A stretch of 26,942 nucleotides of DNA from REEB48 sp964355085 (GCA_964355085.1 CAYHBW010000007.1:1-26942); one strand, 5' to 3'; shown: positions 8,101 through 14,509, counted from the stretch's first letter. The notes: generated by a model from the letters alone, not told the origin. Translations and numbers: made by a program.

Positions 8101-8889
8101 ATGGAACAAAAAAATTCAATAATTTCTGGAACACTATTACTTGCAGGAGCATCTACTTTTGCATATCTGATAACTTTTACGTACGAATCCAGCTTCCTTG
8201 GCGTCTTTGGAATATCTAGTGAATTTATTAATCTTGATTTAAATAATGTTTTTATAGTCGGTGGAGGTCTATTAACTACGCTTGGTATTCTTACCGTAAT
8301 AGTTAATGCCTTTATTCCGTTCACGCCATTATTTAAAAACAATCATCCAATTTTAGTTATTTTAAAGAAACTATCTCCTTATTATGTATTGGTAATAATA
8401 TTGATTATTTTATTTAGAGGGTCATGGCAAGAATGGCTCGGCTTCTTAATTGCAGTCTTAGGCATTACTGCATTTGAATTTACTTATCCAATTTTTGCAT
8501 CAAGTAAAGAAAATTATATTGAAAAAATTCAAGATTATCAGTCGCAAGACTCTAAAGAAAAGACTATCTTTGATTTTTTATTGCCCCCAATAACAAAATC
8601 AAATAAATCAAATTTTCGTTTTGGCATAAAGGTAATAATAGCGATGATCTTCTTGCTTTTTACAGCTTATTTTGGCGGTCGTGCCAATGCAATAAAAAGA
8701 GATAAATTTTTAATTTTAAAATCAGATCCTGAAATGATAGTTATTAAAATTACAGATGGCAAGGCTTTGCTATTGCCGTTCGATAAAGCATCAAAAATTA
8801 TAAAAAAAGAATTTCGGGTAATGAATTTAAGCGATTTACTTCCTTTTTTAAAAGAAGAAAGACTTGGAGAAATGATGATTGAGAAATAA
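8101..8889 (+). CDS. Unknown multi-pass membrane protein paired with an OLD nuclease
   Basis: I do not recognise the family. The protein has about 262 residues from the ATG at 8101. An in-frame GTG at 8083 would add six residues, but it lies in the loop of a hairpin and is disfavoured. Hydrophobic segments fit four to five membrane helices: near 5-25, 43-65, 85-100, 103-125 and 175-195. Between helices four and five there is a charged segment (SSKENYIEKIQDYQSQDSKE), and the C-terminal 60 residues are soluble and beta-rich. The stop is 2 nt from the start of the OLD-family gene, so the two are translated from one message. A membrane protein next to an OLD ATPase-nuclease suggests a membrane-anchored or membrane-damaging effector or sensor. 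That role is inferred from the context alone. Confidence 0.7.
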   Translation: MEQKNSIISGTLLLAGASTFAYLITFTYESSFLGVFGISSEFINLDLNNVFIVGGGLLTTLGILTVIVNAFIPFTPLFKNNHPILVILKKLSPYYVLVIILIILFRGSWQEWLGFLIAVLGITAFEFTYPIFASSKENYIEKIQDYQSQDSKEKTIFDFLLPPITKSNKSNFRFGIKVIIAMIFLLFTAYFGGRANAIKRDKFLILKSDPEMIVIKITDGKALLLPFDKASKIIKKEFRVMNLSDLLPFLKEERLGEMMIEK

Positions 8890-8891
8890 AT

Positions 8892-10805
8892 ATGCATCTT
8901 TCTCGTTTATATATAGAAAATTATCGGTCAATTGAGGAAATTGATTTGCGCCTGAAGAAAGGTCGCAATGTAATTATTGGCAAGAACAATGCTGGTAAGA
9001 GCAATATTTTAAGGGCCATCGATTTAGTTTTGGGAACAAACTCTCCGACTTGGAAAAAATCCGACAATATTACGGAAAGGGATTTCTATAAGAGTGACAC
9101 TGATAGAGAGATATTCATTTGGTGCGAACTGACCCGAGGAATTAATGAGGAGTTTGATTTTTCTGAGATTGAAAAATCTGCAATTTTCAAATTTCAAAAA
9201 AATTTAGTAGATTTCCGATTAAAAATTAATTTCCCCAAGCCAGAAAAGAATGACATATTTATTTTTTGCGGTAGTGATGGGGAGGCGCTACTTGATAATG
9301 CAAGTGAATATAAAAAGACTTGGATTGGCGGGAAGACTTATTGTAAGGGGAACACATTTCAAAAAGAATTTTCAAATAAAACCATTTTTGCTTTCGCATT
9401 TCGTTGCAGAAAATTTGGAAATGAATACGAAAAAGACTTAGTTTTTCTTTATAAGGAAGATGATACGAGAGATTGGTTGATTTCTCAAAACCCAATTCTT
9501 AGAGAGGTTCTTTTGCAGAGTGCCGTTATCCCATCTTTCCGCGATCCAAAAAATCAATTAAATGTAAGTCCCTGGAGTTGGTATGGGAAATTACTTCGTC
9601 AATATGTACGCACAGACGATCCTGATTTAATTACTGCATTTGGCCAAGTAAAAAATGCCTCAGAAAAATCCTTTCTAGATTTGAAAAAGAGAATTTCTGA
9701 TCCAAATATGAATATTGCATTTCCTGGGACTAAAATATCTTTTCAATTTAATCCTGAATCTAGGCAGGATATTTATAAAAACGCATTAATTTATGTTGAT
9801 GATGGATATAATAGCCTGCTTCAGGACAAGGGGTCTGGTATTCAAAGTGCTGTAATAATTGGTCTTTTTGATTTTTATGTTAAGGAGATTGCTCATTCGG
9901 CAGGATCATCTCTTCTTGCGATAGAGGAGCCCGAGTTATATCTGCACCCTCATGGGCGCCGAGTTATTTCCGATAGAATAAATCAATTTCTAGATGGAAA
10001 TAAGAATCAAGTAATTTTGACAACGCATTCTCCAGAATTTATTTCATCAATTGATGATCAAAATATAATCATAGTCAAAAAAAATGACTCAGCCACAATT
10101 GTAAAAGAAATTTATTTTAGCCTTCCAAAAAGAAAGCAGATCCTAATTAAAAAGCAAAATGCAGAAATGTTTTTTGCTGACTATGTAATCCTGACTGAGG
10201 GCGCGGATAAATACCTTCTTGAGCGTATGGCTGAAGAAATAGGATCGAAGACAAATATTATAGACCCAAGCGGGAGACATAATTTATTGGGAAGAAGCTG
10301 GCTTAATGATTACAATGTTTCAATAATAAATTGTGGAGGAAAATTTGAGTTAGTAAAATACGCAGATGTATTATCGGAATTAAATATTCCATTTATTGTC
10401 ATAGCAGATTTTGATTTCTTTCGCGATGGACTATCCGAATATTTAACTAACTTAAGAGTCGATGGGAGTGTGCGGGACGTATTGAATAGCATTAAATCAA
10501 AATGTAATCTTTCAACGAAAAGCCCTATTAAAAGATTAGATGATGTTGATAAAAAATATCGTGATTTGATTGTTAAATATTTAGTATCACTTAGTTTGTC
10601 GCAAAATATTTTTATTTTAAGTTCTGAATTAGAGGATTATTACAAAATTCATCCGAGGGGTAATAAGGAACAAGGTATTATTGAGACAATTTCTAGTATG
10701 ATTGAGAATGGAAAGCCTATTTCCGATTATATTATTACCCCTGCATTCGAGGAAATTTTTAAGAGGTTTATTTCTAAGTTATTAGGATTTCGCATACAGG
10801 GTTAG
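8892..10805 (+). CDS. OLD-family ATPase/TOPRIM endonuclease
   Basis: The 637-aa overcoming-lysogenization-defect (OLD) family protein has an ABC-type ATPase followed by a TOPRIM nuclease. The N-terminus MHLSRLYIENYRSIEEIDL and Walker A GKNNAGKSN (30-38) are characteristic. Around 320-375 lie the signature-like LLQDKGSGIQSA, Walker B LLAIEEPELYLHP and the H-loop TTHSPEF. The TOPRIM part begins near 430 with YVILTEGADKYLLE (conserved Glu) and continues with VIADFDFF (Asp-x-Asp) near 500. OLD proteins are DNA nucleases, and class 2 members (GajA) work with a helicase in the Gabija defence system. Here the nearest helicase is the PD-(D/E)XK-DUF2075 protein, separated by the membrane-protein gene. 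It is A+T-rich and probably transferred. The start ATG is 2 nt after the preceding stop. Confidence 0.9.
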   Translation: MHLSRLYIENYRSIEEIDLRLKKGRNVIIGKNNAGKSNILRAIDLVLGTNSPTWKKSDNITERDFYKSDTDREIFIWCELTRGINEEFDFSEIEKSAIFKFQKNLVDFRLKINFPKPEKNDIFIFCGSDGEALLDNASEYKKTWIGGKTYCKGNTFQKEFSNKTIFAFAFRCRKFGNEYEKDLVFLYKEDDTRDWLISQNPILREVLLQSAVIPSFRDPKNQLNVSPWSWYGKLLRQYVRTDDPDLITAFGQVKNASEKSFLDLKKRISDPNMNIAFPGTKISFQFNPESRQDIYKNALIYVDDGYNSLLQDKGSGIQSAVIIGLFDFYVKEIAHSAGSSLLAIEEPELYLHPHGRRVISDRINQFLDGNKNQVILTTHSPEFISSIDDQNIIIVKKNDSATIVKEIYFSLPKRKQILIKKQNAEMFFADYVILTEGADKYLLERMAEEIGSKTNIIDPSGRHNLLGRSWLNDYNVSIINCGGKFELVKYADVLSELNIPFIVIADFDFFRDGLSEYLTNLRVDGSVRDVLNSIKSKCNLSTKSPIKRLDDVDKKYRDLIVKYLVSLSLSQNIFILSSELEDYYKIHPRGNKEQGIIETISSMIENGKPISDYIITPAFEEIFKRFISKLLGFRIQG

Positions 10806-10863
10806 GCGGAAAAATTTAACTCTATCTAGTATAAATTTATAAGCAGTTTTTTATTCGGATAAA

Positions 10864-10872
10864 TGTTAAAAT
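10864..10872 (+). promoter_or_regulatory. Extended -10 box (TGTTAAAAT) of a lost helicase copy
   Basis: This extended -10 sits 7 nt before the remnant ATG, the same spacing as in front of the intact helicase at 535. It probably now drives the 43-aa gene and the ExoX-like gene downstream. Confidence 0.6.
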
Positions 10873-10879
10873 ACAAAAC

Positions 10880-10918
10880 ATGACTCAGGATTTAGCATTG
10901 AAAATACTTAAAACCGAC
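10880..10918 (+). pseudogene. 5' fragment of a further Pif1-DUF2779 helicase gene
   Basis: The reading frame starts MTQDLALKILKT, 11 of 12 residues identical to the start of the helicase at 535, with a matching -10 region. After codon 13 the homology stops and the frame runs into the 43-aa gene in another phase, ending at 10972. It is a truncated gene start fused to unrelated sequence by recombination. Confidence 0.85.
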
Positions 10919-10929
10919 ATAAAAAAACC

Positions 10930-11061
10930 ATGGACGAAGAAGTATTCGAAAAAGCTAAGGAGGAAAATTTGACCAAGGACGAAGCTGAAGAGCTTCAGGA
11001 TATTGTTGATGAGACTGGGCTGGATGTGGATGAGGCGATGGAATTAAAAGAGATACTGTAA
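10930..11061 (+). CDS. 43-aa acidic protein, copy 1
   Basis: A 43-residue protein starts MDEEVFEKAKEENL, rich in Glu and Asp, and continues DEAEELQDIVDETGLDVDEAMELK, which predicts two or three short helices resembling a small helical-bundle binding domain. A second gene at 12241-12372 encodes 38 of the same 43 residues. Of 13 differing sense codons, 8 are synonymous and the other 5 are conservative changes, so the reading frame is under protein-level selection. It starts inside the leftover frame of a broken helicase gene and ends 13 nt before the ExoX-like gene, suggesting co-transcription. The function is unknown; a binding partner or inhibitor of a nuclease is a guess. Confidence 0.65.
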   Translation: MDEEVFEKAKEENLTKDEAEELQDIVDETGLDVDEAMELKEIL

Positions 11062-11074
11062 TATATTTATCAAT

Positions 11075-11821
11075 ATGAAAGAACTTATATTTTTAGATAC
11101 TGAAACAACCGGCAATGATGTGGCGACGGATCGGTTGAGTCAGGTATGTTATAAAACTTCTGACGGAATGTATAAAGGCTATTTCAAGCCGCCAGTGCCG
11201 ATGTCGGTAAAGGCGATGAGTATTACCAATATCACTAATAAAATGCTTGCGGATAAGCCGTCGTTCCGCGGGAGCGCGATGATTGATGATCTGCAGGCAA
11301 GACTGAAAGACGGGATTCTGGTTGCGCATAATGCGAAGTTTGATTGCGCTATTTTGGAAGCCGAAGGAATGTCCATTCCGCATCGGATCTGCACTTTTCG
11401 TGTGGCGCGAGAACTTGATCCCGAGAATCAGATTCCGGAATACAGTCTGCAATATCTTCGCTATTTTTTGGAATTGGAAGTGGAAGATGCATTCGCCCAC
11501 GACGCAGAAGGGGATGTGAAAGTTCTTTACGGGCTTTATCAGAGATTGCTCGCGAAAATGATGTCCCCCCAAGGAGGATCCGCCTCGGGCGGAAAGGATG
11601 GATTAAGTGAAGAAAAAGCCATTGAACTAATGGTTGATATTTCCAGTCGGCCTTCTCTATTCAGATTGTTCAATTTCGGAAAATACAAAGACAAAAAGAT
11701 TGCCGAAGTGGCAAAAACCGACCGCGGATATCTCCAGTGGATGCTGGACAGGAAATACGAAGAAGGCGGCCAAGACGAGGACTGGATCCATACGCTGGAG
11801 TACTATTTAGGAAATAACTAA
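11075..11821 (+). CDS. ExoX/DnaQ-like 3'-5' DEDDh exonuclease
   Basis: The 248-aa protein has an N-terminal DnaQ-type DEDDh exonuclease fold: motif I FLDTETTG (D8, E10), motif II HNAKFD near 88-93 and motif III HDAEGD near 143-148. The C-terminal segment LFNFGKYKDKKIAEVAKTDRGYLQWML is the small accessory domain found after the nuclease in ExoX-like proteins. It would degrade DNA from 3' ends in repair or defence. Between the two domains a palindromic repeat is inserted in frame (encoding SPQGGSASGGK). A TAATAT -10-like box overlaps the end of the 43-aa gene, and there is no ribosome binding site. The composition returns to the higher G+C of the flanks, so it may not be part of the A+T-rich insert. 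Confidence 0.88.
   Translation: MKELIFLDTETTGNDVATDRLSQVCYKTSDGMYKGYFKPPVPMSVKAMSITNITNKMLADKPSFRGSAMIDDLQARLKDGILVAHNAKFDCAILEAEGMSIPHRICTFRVARELDPENQIPEYSLQYLRYFLELEVEDAFAHDAEGDVKVLYGLYQRLLAKMMSPQGGSASGGKDGLSEEKAIELMVDISSRPSLFRLFNFGKYKDKKIAEVAKTDRGYLQWMLDRKYEEGGQDEDWIHTLEYYLGNN
11564..11593. repeat. In-frame palindromic repeat in the exonuclease gene
   Basis: This contains the hairpin TCCGCC-TCG-GGCGGA (11579-11593) preceded by a C-run/AGGAGGA arm. It is translated as a Gly/Ser-rich linker between nuclease and accessory domain. Confidence 0.6.
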
Positions 11822-11861
11822 CCATCTCACCCTCGCCATCTACTACCCCTCCCATCCCCCG

Positions 11862-11899
11862 ATAACATTCCAACATTCTGCAGAATGTTGGAATGTTAT
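11862..11899. repeat. Perfect 38-bp palindrome, copy 2 (probable operator)
   Basis: This has the same 32-bp core as copy 1, extended by three matching pairs on each side. It ends 23 bp before the regulator gene, and its right arm supplies the -35 box TTGGAA of that gene's promoter. That position is typical of an autoregulatory operator. Confidence 0.85.
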
Positions 11900-11916
11900 T
11901 TGATTAGTGATATTAT
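11888..11916 (+). promoter_or_regulatory. Promoter of the winged-helix regulator
   Basis: TTGGAA (11888-11893), a 17-bp spacer and TATTAT (11911-11916), 6 nt before the ATG. The -35 lies in the palindrome, so a protein bound there would block RNA polymerase. Confidence 0.65.
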
Positions 11917-11922
11917 AAAGTC

Positions 11923-12189
11923 ATGAAGACATCCAAACAATTAGAACGTTATTTTAAGGGAGCAGCAAATCATTGGCGCATTTCCATAATATTCGCGGTA
12001 CATAGGAATGAGGGAATAACTGTTGAGGGAATCGCGGAAGCTTTGAATTCAAATTTTAAAACGACTTCCCAACATACCCGATCGCTTGTGAATGCCGGGC
12101 TTTTAAATAAAAAGTATCTTGGCCGGCAGGTTACGCATTCGCTGTCGCCATACGGAAAGCAATTTTTAAAATTTATGAAAACATTCTAA
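11923..12189 (+). CDS. Small winged-helix (ArsR/MarR-like) transcription regulator
   Basis: The 88-aa single-domain protein has the order helix, helix, recognition helix and wing of ArsR/MarR-type regulators: ITVEGIAEALNSNFKTTSQHTRSLVNAGLLNKK followed by the wing YLGRQVTHSLSPYGKQFL. There are no metal-binding cysteines, so it is not a classic metal-sensing ArsR. The gene lies between two near-identical palindromes, one overlapping its promoter and one overlapping its stop codon; copy 3 then precedes the second 43-aa gene. This suggests it represses itself and the neighbouring small gene, and possibly the helicase gene behind copy 1. Its message is probably leaderless. Confidence 0.82.
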   Translation: MKTSKQLERYFKGAANHWRISIIFAVHRNEGITVEGIAEALNSNFKTTSQHTRSLVNAGLLNKKYLGRQVTHSLSPYGKQFLKFMKTF

Positions 12190-12215
12190 CATTCTGCAGA
12201 ATGTTAGAATGTTTT
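12178..12215. repeat. Perfect 38-bp palindrome, copy 3
   Basis: This has the same layout as copies 1 and 2 but with C-to-T and G-to-A changes at paired positions, so the hairpin stays perfect. It covers the stop codon of the regulator and is followed by a T-run (12212-12218), so this copy could also terminate transcription. It ends 25 bp before the second 43-aa gene. Confidence 0.85.
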
Positions 12216-12240
12216 TTTAGCGAATAATTAAAATAAACTC

Positions 12241-12372
12241 ATGGACGAAGAGGTATTCGAAAAAGCTAAGGAGGAAAATCTGTCCAAGGACGAAGCTGAA
12301 GAGCTTCAGGATATTGTTGATGAGACCGGACTTGATGTAGATGAAGCGATGGAGATTAAAGATATGATGTGA
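12241..12372 (+). CDS. 43-aa acidic protein, copy 2
   Basis: A second copy of the small acidic protein, differing from copy 1 at five conservative positions (T15S, L39I, E41D, I42M, L43M). It lies behind palindrome copy 3 and before the SAM riboswitch. No strong ribosome binding site is visible. A -10-like TAAAAT overlaps 12229-12234, leaving a leader of only a few bases. Family and function are unknown. Confidence 0.65.
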   Translation: MDEEVFEKAKEENLSKDEAEELQDIVDETGLDVDEAMEIKDMM

Positions 12373-12450
12373 TGGCCAAAGGCATATAAAGTCTCAAAGT
12401 TATTTTGTTACTAATTTTTATCTGGGTAGTTATATAAGTACAACTGAATA

Positions 12451-12581
12451 GTGAGTTATCAAGAGCGCGGGGAGGGCACTGGCCCTATGATCCGACAGCA
12501 ACTTGTTCAGAGCTTCGATAAATCCTTCGACAAGCTCAGGATAAAGTGCTTAATCCAGGCCTTTCGGGGAAAGATAATGTC
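12451..12581 (+). ncRNA. SAM-I (S-box) riboswitch aptamer
   Basis: The hallmarks of SAM-I appear in order: GTTATCAAGAG (P1 5' side), GGAGGGCACTGGCCCTATGAT (P2 and the kink-turn region), CAGCAACTT ... AAGTGCTTAATCC (P3), and CAGGCCTTTCGGGGAAAGATAAT (P4 and the P1 3' side). The P3 loop is enlarged by a 15-nt repeat, TTCGACAAGCTCAGG (12526-12540), which pairs with an upstream GAGCTTCGA. The riboswitch lies directly before metK, the enzyme that makes SAM, as expected for feedback control. Confidence 0.93.
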
Positions 12582-12587
12582 GTAATT

Positions 12588-12624
12588 AATTAAAAAATCT
12601 TTCCTTGCGGAAGAATTTTTAATT
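12588..12624 (+). terminator. Riboswitch expression platform: terminator hairpin before metK
   Basis: A long hairpin with loop TTGC (12605-12608) and 3' arm GGAAGAATTTTT ends at the metK ATG. Its 5' arm TCTTTCC (12598-12604) is complementary to GGAAAGA (12568-12574) in the P1 3' side. Without SAM these pair as an antiterminator; with SAM, P1 forms and the terminator folds. The hairpin also buries the GGAAG that could serve as ribosome binding site. Confidence 0.8.
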
Positions 12625-13701
12625 ATGAGTCGAATATATACGGTAGAGAGTGTGACATCCGGGCATCCGGATAAAGTCTGCGATCAGATTTCTGACGCGA
12701 TTCTGGACGAGTGTTTGAGGCAAGATCCAAAGTCTCGGGTGGCGATTGAGTCATTTGGGAGCGCGGGTCTTATAGTAGTCGGTGGAGAAATCACTACAAA
12801 CGCGAAAGTGGATTTTGAATCCATCGCGCGGAAAGTTTATCGGGATATCGGTTATACAAGTAATCCAAGGGTCATAGTGAATGTCAGTCAGCAGTCTCCG
12901 GACATCGCGCAAGGCGTGGATACCGGTGGAGCGGGAGATCAGGGAATTATGTACGGATATGCGACTGATGAAACTCCGGAATTTCTTCCGAAAGGAGTGG
13001 TGCTTGCGCATAAACTTACAAAAGGATTGGAAAATCTGCGGAAGTCGGGAGAAATTCCGTGGCTCCGTCCGGATGGAAAGGCGCAGGTTACGATTGAGGA
13101 TGGAAATGTTCGAAGTGTTTTAGTGTCGACGCAGCATGCAGATGGAATTACGCAGGAAGAAATCCGAAGCACTTTGATTGAGAAGCTGATTAATCCGACG
13201 ATTGGAAGTTTGGATGGTATAGAAATTCTTGTGAATCCGACGGGGAAATTCGTGAAAGGAGGATTTGACGCGGACACCGGACTGACGGGCAGGAAAATCA
13301 TGATTGACACTTATGGCGGACTTATCCAGCACGGCGGAGGAGCTTTTTCCGGAAAAGATGCGACAAAAGTGGATCGCTCGGCGGCGTATATGGCGCGCTT
13401 TGTGGCGAAAAATATTGTGGCGCAAGGTCATGCAAAAAATTGCCTGGTCTCGGTCGCTTATGCGATCGGCCGAGCCGAGCCGCTGATGGTGGAAATCATT
13501 AATGAGAAAGGGGAAAGATTGAAAGCCCCGACCAAAGTCGGGGAGCCGACTATGGTCGGCTTCGAAAGTCAATTTGATTTCAGACCGGGGGCGATCATTG
13601 AGCGGCTTGGACTTCGCAATCCGATTTATTTTCAGACAGCATCTTATGGGCATTTTGGAAAAGCGGGACTTCCATGGGAAAAAATAGTCGAAAGTCTATA
13701 A
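12625..13701 (+). CDS. metK: S-adenosylmethionine synthetase
   Basis: The 358-aa enzyme joins methionine and ATP to form S-adenosylmethionine in the cytoplasm, normally as a dimer or tetramer. Family motifs are GHPDK (13-17), GAGDQG (102-107) and the P-loop-like GGGAFSGKDATKVDRSAAY (from 237). It is shorter than the usual 380-400 residues but runs to the normal C-terminus (YGHFGKAGLPWEK). A double-hairpin repeat replaces or extends the loop around residues 301-314 (APTKVGEPTMVGFE) before the conserved FDFRPGAIIERL. Expression is controlled by the SAM-I riboswitch immediately upstream. Confidence 0.97.
   Translation: MSRIYTVESVTSGHPDKVCDQISDAILDECLRQDPKSRVAIESFGSAGLIVVGGEITTNAKVDFESIARKVYRDIGYTSNPRVIVNVSQQSPDIAQGVDTGGAGDQGIMYGYATDETPEFLPKGVVLAHKLTKGLENLRKSGEIPWLRPDGKAQVTIEDGNVRSVLVSTQHADGITQEEIRSTLIEKLINPTIGSLDGIEILVNPTGKFVKGGFDADTGLTGRKIMIDTYGGLIQHGGGAFSGKDATKVDRSAAYMARFVAKNIVAQGHAKNCLVSVAYAIGRAEPLMVEIINEKGERLKAPTKVGEPTMVGFESQFDFRPGAIIERLGLRNPIYFQTASYGHFGKAGLPWEKIVESL
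13526..13561. repeat. In-frame double-hairpin repeat in metK
   Basis: Two adjacent perfect hairpins, CCCCGAC-CAAA-GTCGGGG (13526-13543) and AGCCGAC-TATG-GTCGGCT (13544-13561), are translated in frame in a surface loop of MetK. Confidence 0.8.
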
Positions 13702-13732
13702 AGTCGAAAGTCAAAAGTTAAACGAAACGAAA

Positions 13733-13761
13733 TCCGTCAACTGACGGAGCCAGACGCTGGG
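13733..13761. repeat. Intergenic palindromic repeat
   Basis: TCCGTCA-AC-TGACGGA (13733-13748) is followed by GCCAG-ACG-CTGGG. It lies between metK and the -10 box of the next gene, after a run of AAGTCGAAAGTC-like words (13700-13722). Confidence 0.55.
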
Positions 13762-13781
13762 TTTTGGTATAATATAAAAAT

Positions 13782-14399
13782 ATGGAAAAACAAAACGGTT
13801 TTACGGGAATTGAAATCCTCATAGTGCTTGCGGTTGTGAGCGCGGTTTTCGGAAGTATGGGATATATTTTGCGAGATGAAATCGGCGATCGTTTCAAAAA
13901 AACAACTGAAAAGCCGAAGGCCGAGGAGCCTGCTCCGGTCGTGAATAATCCTTTTCCGGTACAACCAAAACTTCCGGTCAAAGAGCTACCGAAAGAGGTC
14001 ATAACAACCCCTGACGATGAGGGTGAGCCGATAGTACAGACGCCAAAACCGACGGCGACTGGCGAGTGGCACGGCCAATATACGGTTACAGCGCCGGAAC
14101 AATGTAAGGGAGAGGCCGGCGGCTGGCAGGCGATGCTCACGGAGACAGGCGGAGTCATAAGAGGGAATTTTGAAACAGATTCCGGATTGTCCGGAAGTGT
14201 CGGCGGCAATGCGACCGGCGCGGATGTATCCTGGGGCGTCGGCGGAGGCGGAGCGGGTATAATTTTCAAAGGAGCGATTTCCGGCAACACTATGAGCGGG
14301 ACTTTCCTGGGATTGATCTGCGATGAAAGCAGGAGCGAAACCAACCCCGGCGGAACGCGATCATCCGGAACTTATTTCGGCGGGCGGATTGTCAAATAG
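13782..14399 (+). CDS. Protein with type IV pilin-like N-terminus and beta-rich C-terminal domain
   Basis: The 205-aa protein starts MEKQNGFTGIEILIVLAVVSAV, a class III (prepilin) signal: Gly6-Phe7 cleavage site, Glu at mature position 5 and a hydrophobic helix. Residues 40-95 are a Pro/Lys/Glu-rich stalk. Residues 97-205 form a Gly-rich repeated-strand domain (GEWHGQYTVTAP ... GGVIRGNFETDSG ... KGAISGNTMSGTF ... GTYFGGRI) that resembles a small beta-barrel. It may be a pseudopilin or a pilus-associated surface protein. No pilus assembly genes are in the window. The extended -10 TGGTATAAT (13765-13773) ends 8 nt before the ATG, indicating a leaderless mRNA. Confidence 0.75.
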   Translation: MEKQNGFTGIEILIVLAVVSAVFGSMGYILRDEIGDRFKKTTEKPKAEEPAPVVNNPFPVQPKLPVKELPKEVITTPDDEGEPIVQTPKPTATGEWHGQYTVTAPEQCKGEAGGWQAMLTETGGVIRGNFETDSGLSGSVGGNATGADVSWGVGGGGAGIIFKGAISGNTMSGTFLGLICDESRSETNPGGTRSSGTYFGGRIVK

Positions 14400-14420
14400 A
14401 AAATTCTGATTAAAAAAAAT

Positions 14421-14482
14421 CGCGAGGCCTTCAAGAGCGGAACGATGGAGCCACTGAAAGTTCCGAACGACTGATATGTACC
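14421..14482 (+). ncRNA. Possible structured RNA upstream of a strong terminator
   Basis: The G+C-rich stretch can fold CGGAAC (14438-14443) with GTTCCG (14460-14465), enclosing a TGG/CCA stem. It ends at a strong intrinsic terminator. It could be a small RNA or simply a structured 3' untranslated region. No family is recognised. Confidence 0.25.
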
Positions 14483-14509
14483 GGGCCCACCGAAAGGTGG
14501 GCCCTTTTT
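14483..14509 (+). terminator. Strong intrinsic terminator
   Basis: A 9-bp G+C stem (GGGCCCACC / GGTGGGCCC) with a GAAA tetraloop, followed by TTTTT. Confidence 0.93.

Noticed and set aside
10957..10971. Internal start with AAGGAGG ribosome binding site before TTG in the 43-aa gene
   Set aside because: The G-rich word is explained by the codons of AKEEN. Copy 2 has CTG at this place, and the residues upstream are conserved between the copies.
443..12215. CRISPR array
   Set aside because: The three palindromes are not regularly spaced and no spacer-repeat pattern occurs anywhere in the window.
13120..13653. Minus-strand open frame opposite metK
   Set aside because: Shadow of a strongly conserved gene; low-complexity translation and no start signals.
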